Below are positions 8,487 to 16,901 of a stretch of 64,000 bases of DNA, piece after piece. The DNA comes from CAZZKF01 sp964654995 (GTDB lineage Bacteria; Pseudomonadota; Alphaproteobacteria; CAZZKF01): assembly GCA_964654995.1 (NCBI GenBank), contig CAZZKF010000001.1:1-64000 (forward strand), given 5' to 3'. Each line of letters begins with the position of its first letter. Position 1 is the first letter of the stretch. The notes beneath the pieces were generated by a model. The model saw nothing but the letters and a program-made list of their open reading frames with translations, had not been told where the DNA came from and ran no database searches. Both the position numbers and the translations under genes were made by a program.

Positions 8487-9824
8487 ATGACCATTCATCA
8501 TTTGACGTCGGCGTGGGGACGTGCCTTCGGGGCGTTTGCGGTGCTGCTCCTGCTGGCCGCCTGCGGCGAGGATGACGGGCGCGGCGTGGCCGATGCCGGG
8601 GCCACCGGAATGGCGCCGGCAGACGATGTTGGTATCACCGTTGCCAAGGGGTTTCGGGCCACCGTCTATGCCGACGATCTTGGGGCGCTGCGCCATATTG
8701 CCGTGAGTGCCAACGGCGACGTTTATGCGGCCCTGTCCAGCCGCGGCTCGACCAAGGGGATCGTCGCCCTGCGTGATTCCGACGGCGATCACGTCGCCGA
8801 TGTGATCAAGCGGTTCGGCTCGGTCGGCGGCACCGGCATCGCGTTCAAGGACGGCTATCTCTACCGCTCGTCGGATACCGCGGTCTATCGCTGGAAGCTG
8901 AAGCCGGGGGAACTGGTTCCCTCGGCCCCGCGCGAGGTGATCGCCAAGGGGTTCGGGACCGAGCGCCAGCATGCGGCGAAATCACTGGCCCTCGATGATG
9001 CCGGGAACCTTTACGTCAATGTCGGGGCGCCGGCCAATGCCTGCCAGCGCCAGATGCGCACCAAGGGCTCGCCGGGGATGGCCCCGTGCCCGCTGCTGGA
9101 ACGCTATGGCGGCATCTGGCGGTTCGATGCCGATCGCCCGGATCAGGACCAGATGGCCGACGGCACCCGTTTCGTCAGCGGCACCCGCAATGTCGTGGCG
9201 CTGGCCTGGAACGATGCGGGCGGCGGCCTTTACGGTGTCCAGCACGGGCGCGACCAGTTGGGCCAGCTCTGGCCCGAGTATTTCGACGAGGCGCAAAACG
9301 CCGAACTGCCGGCCGAGGAATTCCTGCGCTTCGAGGAAGGCGCGGTTCTGGGCTGGCCCTACACCTATTACGATGGCATCCAGGGCAAGCGCATGCTGGC
9401 GCCGGAATACGGCGGCGATGGAAAAACCGAAGCCGAACCCGGCAAGTACCCGGACCCGCTGCTCGCCTTTCCCGCCCATTGGGCACCCAACGGCCTGCTG
9501 TTCTACACCGGCACGGCCTTTCCCGAACGTTACCGCGGCGGCGCGTTCGTTGCCTTTCACGGCTCGTGGAACCGGGCGCCGCTGCCGCAGCAGGGCTACA
9601 AAGTGGTGTTTGTTCCCTTCAAGGATGGCCAGCCGGCGGGGGACTGGGAGGTCTTCGCCGACGGCTTTGCCGGCACCGAGCCGTTGATCAGCCCGCGCGA
9701 TGCCCGCTTCCGGCCGATGGGCCTCGCCCAGTCGCCGGATGGGGCGCTCTATATCGCCGATTCGGTCAAGGGCCGCATCTGGCGTATCGACTATGTTGGT
9801 GAGCCGGAGGCGGTCCGGAACTGA
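8487..9824 (+). CDS. PQQ-dependent aldose sugar dehydrogenase-like lipoprotein
   Basis: 445-aa six-bladed beta-propeller of the soluble PQQ glucose/sorbosone dehydrogenase type, which oxidises aldoses in the periplasm and donates electrons to cytochromes. The N-terminus is a lipoprotein signal: hydrophobic LLLLAAC with the lipobox Cys about residue 28. Propeller motifs include LYVNVGAP, the conserved VVALAWN and the late FVAFHGSWNR and GLAQSPDGALYIADSVKGRIWRI blades. The ATG at 8487 was chosen for its AGGGGGGAA site; the frame is open 69 bases further up but lacks a signal there. It follows the cupin gene at short distance. Substrate is unknown and PQQ synthesis genes are not in the window. 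Confidence 0.85.
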   Translation: MTIHHLTSAWGRAFGAFAVLLLLAACGEDDGRGVADAGATGMAPADDVGITVAKGFRATVYADDLGALRHIAVSANGDVYAALSSRGSTKGIVALRDSDGDHVADVIKRFGSVGGTGIAFKDGYLYRSSDTAVYRWKLKPGELVPSAPREVIAKGFGTERQHAAKSLALDDAGNLYVNVGAPANACQRQMRTKGSPGMAPCPLLERYGGIWRFDADRPDQDQMADGTRFVSGTRNVVALAWNDAGGGLYGVQHGRDQLGQLWPEYFDEAQNAELPAEEFLRFEEGAVLGWPYTYYDGIQGKRMLAPEYGGDGKTEAEPGKYPDPLLAFPAHWAPNGLLFYTGTAFPERYRGGAFVAFHGSWNRAPLPQQGYKVVFVPFKDGQPAGDWEVFADGFAGTEPLISPRDARFRPMGLAQSPDGALYIADSVKGRIWRIDYVGEPEAVRN

Positions 9825-10001
9825 AACCTTTAGTGGCGGGCGAGATGTGCTGACGGCCAGATCGCGGGGATTAGAAGCGATAACCGCGCATGCCGTCACC
9901 GGTGAAGCGTGGCAGCTGCTGACGCACGATGAGCCAAAGTTCGTTCCGGCGAAGTTTTGGTCCGAATCACCGACTGAGCCGCATAATGACTCGGATGGGC
10001 A
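9825..10001. other. Short convergent intergenic region
   Basis: 177 bases between two convergent genes. I see no open frame, RNA gene or T-tract hairpin in it. Confidence 0.4.
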
Positions 10002-10514
10002 TTAACTCTGGGTGTTTGTGGTCATGCGCACGAACACCGCTTCTTCGATCTTTTCAAAAACATTCCGGTAAATGTCTGCGTTTTCGATCGGCGTATCCAC
10101 TTGTGACGCGATACCGTAAAGATGACGGTCATTCTGAATGGCCACGAAGTTCAACCGGACTTTCGAAAAGTCGCTGCTGATGGGTTCTACAAAAGCAGTG
10201 ACCCTGGTGGTCGTGTTGCGCTTGCCGAATCCCCAGAAGAGATTGTATTTCAGCTTTGAATCAGTGGGGCTCTTGGCTGTGATGAGACCGCTTTCGCCAT
10301 CCGCCGACTCAACGATGTAGCCGGCATCCTGCAGGACTGAAAGGACCGACGCATAGACCACCTTGTAAGGAGCCTCGATATCGCGGGTCTGAAGCTCCTG
10401 CAGGGCGTAAGCGTCCATTTTCGTGGGCCGAACAGTATGGGTGGCGCAGGCCGAAAGCAGCAGCGGCAGCAAAAGGACGATAACCGCCCGTGCGTGAAGT
10501 CTTGTCCGGTACAT
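10002..10514 (-). CDS. Small lipoprotein of unknown function
   Basis: 170-aa predicted lipoprotein. Residues 1-23 form a signal ending in the lipobox LLSAC; the mature part alternates short strands (YIVESADGESGLITAKS, TRVTAFVEPI, KVRLNFVAI) and ends in an IYRNVFEKIEEAVFV helix. That layout recurs in envelope lipoproteins with a BamC-like or DUF4410-like fold, but no named family was recognised with confidence. AAGGGGGA precedes the ATG. It is the second gene after the SmpA/BamE-like gene on the same strand (31-base gap), and the pair probably works in the envelope. Confidence 0.72.
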   Translation of the reverse strand: MYRTRLHARAVIVLLLPLLLSACATHTVRPTKMDAYALQELQTRDIEAPYKVVYASVLSVLQDAGYIVESADGESGLITAKSPTDSKLKYNLFWGFGKRNTTTRVTAFVEPISSDFSKVRLNFVAIQNDRHLYGIASQVDTPIENADIYRNVFEKIEEAVFVRMTTNTQS

Positions 10515-10545
10515 GTCGATCCCCCTTCCCGGATGATTGTCTGTC

Positions 10546-11016
10546 TCAGAATGAGCTGGAGCGGCTGCGGAAATCGCTGACCACCTTGTCCTCGTCGAAT
10601 TTGATGACCAGGGTCATCGCTCGCGAAGCCTGCTCGAAGCCGGTCTTCGAGCTGCCGTAGCTGAGCCCTCCGCCGGCGCCGAAACCGCCGCCGCCGCCGC
10701 CCAGCCCGATCAGGAAACCGCCCGATTTGGACTTGAGGCTGGAGACGGTGGCATGGCGACGATAGACCCAGACTTCGCGGCCCTGGCCGTCGATGGTGGT
10801 GATATTCGGAGCGCCGAAGACCTCGATGATTTCGGCCTGTGTGGTTTGGCCGACCTTGAGGTGAAGTTGCACGTTGCCGTGGGTGAGTTCCGAATTCACC
10901 TCGCCGCCCAAAACCCGTCCGACGGGCGCGACCCCCAACGCCACAATGATCGCCAGACCCAGAGCCGACGCGATACGGAAACCGTGTTGCCGGCGGGTAT
11001 CCCAGAATGTTTTCAT
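10546..11016 (-). CDS. SmpA/OmlA (BamE)-like envelope protein
   Basis: 156-aa exported protein. After a hydrophobic signal or anchor (about residues 14-38) comes a BamE-like domain: LHLKVGQTTQAEIIEVFGAPN followed by GREVWVYRR, the loop-helix-strand pattern of SmpA/OmlA. The tail is an unusual glycine-rich run (GGFLIGLGGGGGGFGAGGGL) before a final strand VIKFDEDKVVSDF. Start chosen at the ATG at 11016 with GGGGAGAGA upstream; the open frame to 11085 has no ribosome site. The true BamE of the BAM complex is unlikely because of the glycine tail and because the lipobox Cys is absent, so a paralogous outer-membrane or stress role is more probable. Confidence 0.7.
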   Translation of the reverse strand: MKTFWDTRRQHGFRIASALGLAIIVALGVAPVGRVLGGEVNSELTHGNVQLHLKVGQTTQAEIIEVFGAPNITTIDGQGREVWVYRRHATVSSLKSKSGGFLIGLGGGGGGFGAGGGLSYGSSKTGFEQASRAMTLVIKFDEDKVVSDFRSRSSSF

Positions 11017-11154
11017 GCGTTCTCTCCCCGATGAGTCGGCCCTCAGCAAAACATAACCGGGTGTCAAAAACGGTCGCTCATGCAATTTACGCGGGCAGGC
11101 CGGCGTGCTAGGGTTCGGAGGCCGGGAGGAACAGGCCCGAACGGGGCAACAGCC

Positions 11155-12141
11155 ATGCGCTATGAAAAGGCCGAAAACCTGATGCAGCTGGCGCTGCTGA
11201 TGCAGGCCGCCCAGTACGGTATTTCCTTAGGCGATATCGAGGAACGGTTCGGGGTCAGCCGGCGCACCGCCCAACGCATGCGGGATGCGGTGCTGCGCCT
11301 GTTTCCCCAGACCCGGGAAGTGGGCGCGGATGATCGCATTCGCCGCTGGCACATTCCCGGCGGCGTGCTCAATGCGCTGGTCGGACTCAGCGCCGAGGAA
11401 CTGGCGGCATTGGATGCAGCAGCCCGTCTGCTGCGGCACGAAAACATGGTCGACCATGCCGACAGGCTCAGCGCCCTGTCGGTGAAGCTGCGTGGCTTGA
11501 TGGAACGCCAGGCAGCGCGCCGGGTCGAGCCCGACCTTGAAGCGCTGCTCGAAGCCGAAGGTCTGGCCATGCGCCCGGGCCCGAAACCGCGGGTCAGTGG
11601 GCAAGTGCTGCAAGGTCTGCGGCATGCGATCAAGGCCTGTTGCCGGGTTCGCATCGATCACCGCAACCGGGTGACCGGCGAGACCAGATGGCGCGATGTC
11701 GCGCCCTACGGCTTTCTGTTCGGCAACCGCCATTATCTGGTGGCCGATGCCGGCGACGACGGACAGGCCGACATGCGCCTGTTTGCGCTGTGCAACATCG
11801 CGGCGGTCGAGATCAGCGAGCACGGCTTCGTCCGCGACCCGGATTTTTCGCTCCAGGATTTTGCCGAACGTTCCTTCGGCGTGTTTCAGGAAACCCCGGT
11901 CGACGTCGTCTGGCGATTTACGCCGGAAGCCGCAAGCGATGCCCGGGACTTCGTCTTCCATCCCCGCCAGACCCTCGAGGACCAGGAAGACGGCTCGCTG
12001 ATCGTGCGGTTTCGTGCCGGCGGCCGGCTGGAGATGGCCTGGCATCTTTATACCTGGGGCGATCAGGTCGAGGTTCTGGCCCCCGCCGATCTCGCCGACA
12101 TGTGCCGCAACCACCGCGTCGCCTGGCCGGGCCTGCCCTGA
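11155..12141 (+). CDS. WYL-domain transcriptional regulator (DeoR-like HTH)
   Basis: 328-aa regulator. The N-terminal winged HTH lies at about residues 1-65 (LMQAAQYGISLGDIEERFGV then SRRTAQRMRDAVLRLFP), a middle linker follows, and the WYL effector domain starts near VRIDHRNRVTGETRWRDVAPYGFLFGNRHYLVADAG, where the WYL triplet is degenerate (HYL). The C-terminal WCX region follows. WYL proteins sense nucleotides or single-stranded nucleic acid and often control DNA-damage or defence genes. The ATG at 11155 fits the HTH boundary. The gene is divergent from the SmpA-like gene and convergent with the LMW phosphatase (23-base gap); no defence genes are adjacent. Confidence 0.85.
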   Translation: MRYEKAENLMQLALLMQAAQYGISLGDIEERFGVSRRTAQRMRDAVLRLFPQTREVGADDRIRRWHIPGGVLNALVGLSAEELAALDAAARLLRHENMVDHADRLSALSVKLRGLMERQAARRVEPDLEALLEAEGLAMRPGPKPRVSGQVLQGLRHAIKACCRVRIDHRNRVTGETRWRDVAPYGFLFGNRHYLVADAGDDGQADMRLFALCNIAAVEISEHGFVRDPDFSLQDFAERSFGVFQETPVDVVWRFTPEAASDARDFVFHPRQTLEDQEDGSLIVRFRAGGRLEMAWHLYTWGDQVEVLAPADLADMCRNHRVAWPGLP

Positions 12142-12164
12142 GGTTCTCTGTTCAAGCGCGAAGC

Positions 12165-12641
12165 TTACACGGTCGGCGGCGGCAGGTCGCGGAAGCGGGC
12201 GTCGATGCGGGCCATCAGGGTATCGCGGACCTGCCGGTAGGCGTCGAGAATGATCTCGCGGCTGCCATGCACGGCGGTCGGATCGAAGGTCGGCCAGTAT
12301 TCGATCTGGCAGTCCATGTTGCGGGTCAGTTCCACCGCCCGGTGCTGGGCCTCGGGGGTGAGCGAGATCACCAGATCGAAGGTCCGGCCTTCGAGATCAT
12401 CGAAGCTGCGCGGCATGTGGTCGGCGATATCGATGCCGATCTCGGCCATTGCCGCCACCGCGAACGGATTGAGCTCGCCGGCCCGCACGCCCGCCGATTC
12501 GGCGTGCAGGCGGTGACCGAACAGATGATTGGCAATGGCCGCAGCCATCGGTGAGCGGATGGCGTTGAGGTTGCAGGCAAACAGCACGCTGTGCGGGGGC
12601 TCGCCGCGATCAATTGCGGTGGCGGGCTGGGGCGGCGCCAT
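12165..12641 (-). CDS. Low-molecular-weight protein-tyrosine-phosphatase family protein
   Basis: 158-aa LMW-PTP/ArsC-like enzyme. The phosphate-binding loop CNLNAIRSP (CX5R, about residues 23-31) and the late general-acid region YWPTFDP are present, so it should form the phosphocysteine intermediate. The second cysteine typical of arsenate reductases in the loop is replaced (NAIRS rather than NxCRS), favouring phosphatase over arsenate reduction. It follows UPF0262 by 3 bases and closes the murA-DUF2948-hisG-hisD-UPF0262 run. In related alphaproteobacteria infA follows directly; here transcription would instead run into the convergent WYL gene. Confidence 0.85.
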   Translation of the reverse strand: MAPPQPATAIDRGEPPHSVLFACNLNAIRSPMAAAIANHLFGHRLHAESAGVRAGELNPFAVAAMAEIGIDIADHMPRSFDDLEGRTFDLVISLTPEAQHRAVELTRNMDCQIEYWPTFDPTAVHGSREIILDAYRQVRDTLMARIDARFRDLPPPTV

Positions 12642-12644
12642 GCT

Positions 12645-13151
12645 CTAACCCCGCAAGGTGAGCACGCAAATCAGCGTAAACAGCCGCCGGGCGGTCGGCA
12701 GGTCGACCTCGACCCGCTCGGACAGGCGCTCGAGCAGAAGCTGCGAGCCTTCGTCGTGAAGGCTGCGCCGGCCCATGTCGATGGCTTCGATCTGCGACGG
12801 GCTGGCCGTCTTGATGGCGTTGAAATAGCTTTCGCAGATGGTGAAATAGTCGCGGATGATGCGCCGGAAAACGCGCAGGGGCAGGCGCACGGTCTCCACC
12901 GGCTCATCCGCTTCGGTGCGGATGTCGAGCAGAAGCCGGCCTTCCTCGAGGCTCAGGTGCAGATGATAGGGTCCGTTGGCGCCGCTTTTCGGGGCGAAAC
13001 GGTTGTTCTCGATCAGGTCGAAAATCGCCACTTGGCGCTCGTGCTCGATGTCGCGGTTCCAGCGCACGATCGAGCCTTCGTCGAGGGTGACGGCGGAAAT
13101 CCGCTCGTTGTCGGAACCGTTGCCCCTCCTGTCCGGCTCAGTCGTCATCAT
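12645..13151 (-). CDS. UPF0262 family protein
   Basis: About 168-aa protein of the alphaproteobacterial family UPF0262, function unknown. The core is recognisable: ERISAVTLDEGSIVRWNRDIEHERQVAIFDLIENNRF, YHLHLSLEEGRLLLDIR and the acidic-basic LPLRVFRRIIRDYFTICESYFNAIKTASPSQIEAIDMGRRSLHDEG (each cited in fragments of the run). The start is one of two adjacent ATGs (13151 or 13148) that overlap the hisD stop by 11-14 bases, so translation is probably coupled to hisD. No membrane segment or signal. The family almost always lies beside hisD, but no role in histidine synthesis has been shown. Confidence 0.88.
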   Translation of the reverse strand: MMTTEPDRRGNGSDNERISAVTLDEGSIVRWNRDIEHERQVAIFDLIENNRFAPKSGANGPYHLHLSLEEGRLLLDIRTEADEPVETVRLPLRVFRRIIRDYFTICESYFNAIKTASPSQIEAIDMGRRSLHDEGSQLLLERLSERVEVDLPTARRLFTLICVLTLRG

Positions 13152-14445
13152 CCGATCCGAGTCGCACGTCGAGTGAGCGCGCGTGCCCCTCCAGCCCTTC
13201 GGCGCGGGCCAGCCGGGCGGCGGCCGGAGCCAGTATCTCGAGGCTTTGCGCGTCACCGCGAATCAGGGTCGAGCGGGTCAGGAAGTCGAACACCGAGAGG
13301 CCTGAGGAAAAGCGGGCGCTGCCGGCGGTTGGCAGCACGTGGCTGGGTCCGGCCAGATAATCGCCCAGGGCCTCCGGTGCATGAACCCCCAGAAACAGAG
13401 CGCCGGCATGGCGAATGCGCGCCGCCAGCGGCTCGGGATCGGAGACCGCCAGCTCGACATGCTCGGGCGCCAGCCGGTTGACCAGGTCTGCCGCCTCATC
13501 GAGATTGCGGACGACAACGACGGCGCCATGATCCTCCCAGCTTGCCCGCGCGATGGTTTCCCGCGGCAGGTCGCCAAGCTGGTCCTCGACGGCGGCCGCG
13601 ACGGCCTCGGCGAGCGCTGCATCAGGCGTAATCAGGATGCTTTGCGCCTGCGCGTCGTGTTCGGCCTGGGCCAGCAGATCGGCGGCCAGCCAGTCCGGTC
13701 TGGTTGTTGCATCCGCGACGATGACGATTTCGGATGGCCCGGCCACCATGTCGATGCCGACGCGCCCGAAGACCTGGCGCTTGGCCTCGGCCACCCAGGC
13801 ATTGCCCGGCCCGACGATCATGTCCACCGCCGGAATGCCTGCGGTGCCCCAGGCCAGCGCGGCGATCGCCTGAGCACCGCCGATGCGATAGACGGCATCC
13901 ACGCCGGCGATATCGGCGGCGGCCAGCACCAGCGGGTTGATCTCGCCGTCTGGCGTGGGTACGCACATGACGATGCGCCTGACGCCGGCGGCGCGGGCCG
14001 GCAGGGCGTTCATCAGCACCGAGCTGGGATAGCTGGCCTGTCCACCCGGGACATAGATGCCGACGCTGTCCATGGGCTGCCAGCGAAACCCGAGTTCCAG
14101 CCCGGTCTCGTCGCGAAAGCGCAGGTCGCCGGGCATCTGGCGGCGGTGAAAGGCGGCGATGCGCCGCGCCGCGAGATCGAGGGCTGCGAGTGCCTGGGGC
14201 TCGCAGGCGCGCCGCGCCCCGGCGCGCGCCTCGGCATCGATCTCAAATCCGTGTTCGGACGGATCGAAGCCGTCGAAGCGCCGGGTGTACTCGATTAAGG
14301 CCGCATCACCGCGCCGGCGCACATCATCGATGATGGCGGCGACCTCGGCGGTGATGTCGGCGCCGATAGTGCGTCTTCCCTCGCTGAGCGCGGCGAAGCG
14401 GGCCTCGAACCCGGGCGCAGCGGTGGACAGCCTAGCCGGCGGCAT
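13138..14445 (-). CDS. hisD: Histidinol dehydrogenase
   Basis: 435-aa enzyme for the last two steps of histidine biosynthesis, oxidising L-histidinol to L-histidine with two NAD. The sequence is complete: YVPGGQASYPSSVLMNALPA substrate loop (about 130-150), GPGNAWVAEAKRQVFG, the signature GPSEIVIVADATTRPDWLAADLLAQAEHD holding the Zn/catalytic histidine (about 235-265), the C-terminal APEHVEL and the LPTAGSARFSSGLSVFDF ending. Its ATG overlaps the hisG stop by 14 bases. Normal length for the family. Part of the murA to phosphatase operon-like run. Confidence 0.96.
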   Translation of the reverse strand: MPPARLSTAAPGFEARFAALSEGRRTIGADITAEVAAIIDDVRRRGDAALIEYTRRFDGFDPSEHGFEIDAEARAGARRACEPQALAALDLAARRIAAFHRRQMPGDLRFRDETGLELGFRWQPMDSVGIYVPGGQASYPSSVLMNALPARAAGVRRIVMCVPTPDGEINPLVLAAADIAGVDAVYRIGGAQAIAALAWGTAGIPAVDMIVGPGNAWVAEAKRQVFGRVGIDMVAGPSEIVIVADATTRPDWLAADLLAQAEHDAQAQSILITPDAALAEAVAAAVEDQLGDLPRETIARASWEDHGAVVVVRNLDEAADLVNRLAPEHVELAVSDPEPLAARIRHAGALFLGVHAPEALGDYLAGPSHVLPTAGSARFSSGLSVFDFLTRSTLIRGDAQSLEILAPAAARLARAEGLEGHARSLDVRLGSDDDD

Positions 14446-15097
14446 CGACGGCCTCGGCCAGTCTGTCGATCCAGCCCTGAATCTCGCTCGATCGTGTTTT
14501 CATGGCGGCGCGGTTGACGATCAGCCGGGAGGTAACTTCGGCGATCTGCTCGACCTCCACGAGGCCGTTGGCCTTCAGGGTCGCGCCGGTTTCCACCAGA
14601 TCGACGATGCGCCGGCACAGGCCGAGACGCGGCGCCAGCTCGATCGAGCCGTTGAGCTTGATGCATTCGGCCTGTACGCCGCGGGCCTCGAAATGGGCAC
14701 GGGTGAGCTGCGGATACTTGGTGGCGATGCGGATGTGGCTCCAGCGCGCCGGATCGTCGGTCTCGACCAGCTCCGCCGGCTCGGCCACCACCAGCCGGCA
14801 GCGGCCGATGCCAAGGTCCAGTGGCGCGTAGAGCTCGGAGTAGGGGAACTCCATCAGCACGTCGCTGCCAACGATGCCGAGGTGGGCGGCGCCGAAAGCG
14901 ACAAAGGTGGCAACATCGAAGCTGCGTACGCGAATGAGTTTAAGAGATGAATCCTCGGTATCGAACCACAGGCGCCGGGTCTCATCGGCGCTGAACGCCG
15001 CCTCCGGCTTGATCCCGGCGCGCGCCAGCAACGGCATGACCTGGGCCAGAATTCGCCCCTTGGGCAGGGCCAGCACAAGTGGTTCGCTGACAGGCAC
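14432..15097 (-). CDS. hisG: ATP phosphoribosyltransferase, short form
   Basis: 221-aa catalytic subunit for the first, committed step of histidine synthesis (ATP plus PRPP to phosphoribosyl-ATP). VLALPKGRILAQVMPLLARAGI opens the protein and VEIADLVETGATLKANGLVEVEQI-like sequence (RRIVDLVETGATLKANGL) is the PRPP-binding signature. The GTG at 15097 was chosen because AAGGAAG lies 8 bases upstream; the frame extends to 15148 without one. There is no C-terminal ACT-like regulatory domain, so this is the short HisG_S that needs the HisRS-like partner HisZ for activity and feedback control. hisZ is not in this window. Confidence 0.94.
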   Translation of the reverse strand: MPVSEPLVLALPKGRILAQVMPLLARAGIKPEAAFSADETRRLWFDTEDSSLKLIRVRSFDVATFVAFGAAHLGIVGSDVLMEFPYSELYAPLDLGIGRCRLVVAEPAELVETDDPARWSHIRIATKYPQLTRAHFEARGVQAECIKLNGSIELAPRLGLCRRIVDLVETGATLKANGLVEVEQIAEVTSRLIVNRAAMKTRSSEIQGWIDRLAEAVDAAG

Positions 15098-15144
15098 GGC
15101 CGCTTCCTTCTCGATTCGGTCCCCGGCTGTTGAGCCGATGCCCG

Positions 15145-15594
15145 TCACTTACCATTTTCGAGGACCGAATGCCACGGCCTGCGCCGCGCCATCCACGGCG
15201 AGCCGAAGTCGCGCAGGTAGCAATCCAGGCATTCGACATGGATGCGGATCAGGCCGCCGTCGGCGAACACCAGGGTGATCTCGCCTTCGAGCTCGTCGCG
15301 CTTTTCGTAGGTGATGGTCAGCAGCTCGAGGATGCGGGCGTCATCCTCGCGCGGGATATTCTGGCTCCGGACGTCGAGTACGCTCTGGATGTGCAGGCCG
15401 GCGAGCACCCGCTTCGAGCCTTTGCCCGAGGTCTCGTCCTCCCACTTGAAGCGCGAAAACAGGCCGACGAACGACCGCCGCTTGGGGAAATAGGCAAGGT
15501 CTCCATTGCGCACCACCGCATCCTGCAGGCAGGCCGAGATGATTGCCAGATCCTCTTCGTTCTCGGCCCGCAGGCGCAGTTTCTTCTTGGTCAT
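15145..15594 (-). CDS. DUF2948 family protein
   Basis: 149-aa protein of the alphaproteobacterial DUF2948 family, function unknown. Typical features are the opening KLRLRAENEEDLAIISACLQDAVV, the RFKWED motif, GLHIQSVLDVRSQNIPR and the ending ECLDCYLRDFGSPW. Start taken at the ATG at 15594, which overlaps the murA stop (ATGA) and removes a 14-residue arginine-rich extension that looks non-coding. No signal or membrane segments. Its place between murA and hisG is conserved in the order, so it belongs to the same transcription unit, but nothing links it biochemically to either. Confidence 0.88.
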   Translation of the reverse strand: MTKKKLRLRAENEEDLAIISACLQDAVVRNGDLAYFPKRRSFVGLFSRFKWEDETSGKGSKRVLAGLHIQSVLDVRSQNIPREDDARILELLTITYEKRDELEGEITLVFADGGLIRIHVECLDCYLRDFGSPWMARRRPWHSVLENGK

Positions 15595-16868
15595 TGCCGC
15601 GTGTCTCCGTCGATCCGCTCGATGTCGGCGCCGCACGCCGCCAGCCGGCTGACCAGATCCTGATAGCCGCGGTCCAAATGATAAACGCGATTGATGATGG
15701 TTTCACCCTCGGCCGCCAGCCCGGCCAGCACCAGGCAGACCGAGGCCCTCAGGTCGGTGGCCATGACCGGTGCGCCGCGCAGGCGCTCAACGCCCCTGAC
15801 CATGGCCGAGCCGCCGTGAACGGTGATATCGGCACCCATGCGGGCCAGTTCGGGAACATGCATGAAGCGGTTTTCGAAAATCGTCTCGGTGATCATCGAT
15901 GCGCCATCGGCCAGGGCCATCAGGGCCATGATCTGGGCCTGCAGATCGGTCGCGAACCCGGGATAGGGCTGGGTGACGACATCGACGCTGCGGGCCCGCC
16001 CCTCCGGCGCCGTGACCCGGATGCCCTCCGCAGTTTCCTCGCAGACCACGCCGGCGCCGGCCAGCGTTGCCAGCGTTGCGCCCATGATGTCGGAGCGGGC
16101 GCCGGTGAGTTCAAGAGCGCCGCCGGTGATCGCCGCGGCGATGGCGTAGGTGCCGGCCTCGATGCGGTCGGGCAGAACCCGGTGGCGGGCGCCGGTGAGC
16201 CGCGGCACGCCCTCGATTTCAAGGCGGGCGGTGCCCACGCCGGAAATCCGTGCGCCCATGGCGACCAGGCAGTGGGCGAGGTCGGCGATTTCGGGCTCAC
16301 GGGCGGCATTTTCCAGCACCGTCGTGCCGCGGGCCAGGGTGGCGGCCATCAACAGGTTCTCGGTGGCGCCGACCGAGACCATCGGAAAGCGCACCGTGCC
16401 CCCTTTCAGACCTTGGGGCGCATGGGCGTGGACATAGCCGTCCTCAAGCGTCACCTCGACGCCCAGAGCTTCGAGCCCCTTCAAGTGCAGGTCGATCGGC
16501 CGGGTGCCGATGGCGCAGCCCCCGGGCAGCGACACCCGGGCCTCGCCGGCACGCGCCACCAAAGGCCCGAGCACCAGAACCGAGGCCCGCATCCGGCGCA
16601 CCAGATCATAGGGGGCGGTGGTGCCGGCAAGGTCGCGCGCCGACAGGGTCAGCTCGCCCGGGCCGTCGCCGCCTTGTACCTCGACGCCGTGGACCGCCAG
16701 CAGGTCGGCCATGGTGGTGATGTCGACAAGGTCGGGCAGGTTGGAGAGAATCAGGTCTTCGTCGGTGAGCAGGGCGGCGGCCATCAACGGCAGGGCGGCA
16801 TTCTTGGCGCCGCTGATCGGAATCCGGCCGGTGAGCGGACGGCCACCGGTGAGTCTGATGCGATCCAT
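15591..16868 (-). CDS. murA: UDP-N-acetylglucosamine 1-carboxyvinyltransferase
   Basis: 425-aa MurA, the first committed enzyme of peptidoglycan synthesis, transferring enolpyruvate from PEP to UDP-GlcNAc in the cytoplasm. The substrate-binding lysine-asparagine is in SGAKNAALPLMAAALL (about residues 19-34). The catalytic cysteine, the target of fosfomycin, is kept in LPGGCAIGTRPIDLHLKGLE (about residue 118), so the enzyme should be fosfomycin-sensitive by this criterion. The closing DRGYQDLVSRLAACGADIERI is typical. Normal length. It leads the block ending in the LMW phosphatase and lies 33 bases after dcd. Confidence 0.96.
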   Translation of the reverse strand: MDRIRLTGGRPLTGRIPISGAKNAALPLMAAALLTDEDLILSNLPDLVDITTMADLLAVHGVEVQGGDGPGELTLSARDLAGTTAPYDLVRRMRASVLVLGPLVARAGEARVSLPGGCAIGTRPIDLHLKGLEALGVEVTLEDGYVHAHAPQGLKGGTVRFPMVSVGATENLLMAATLARGTTVLENAAREPEIADLAHCLVAMGARISGVGTARLEIEGVPRLTGARHRVLPDRIEAGTYAIAAAITGGALELTGARSDIMGATLATLAGAGVVCEETAEGIRVTAPEGRARSVDVVTQPYPGFATDLQAQIMALMALADGASMITETIFENRFMHVPELARMGADITVHGGSAMVRGVERLRGAPVMATDLRASVCLVLAGLAAEGETIINRVYHLDRGYQDLVSRLAACGADIERIDGDTRQ

Positions 16869-16901
16869 GGCGCCGCCCGCTTCCCCGCGCGCTGTCCCGC
16901 C

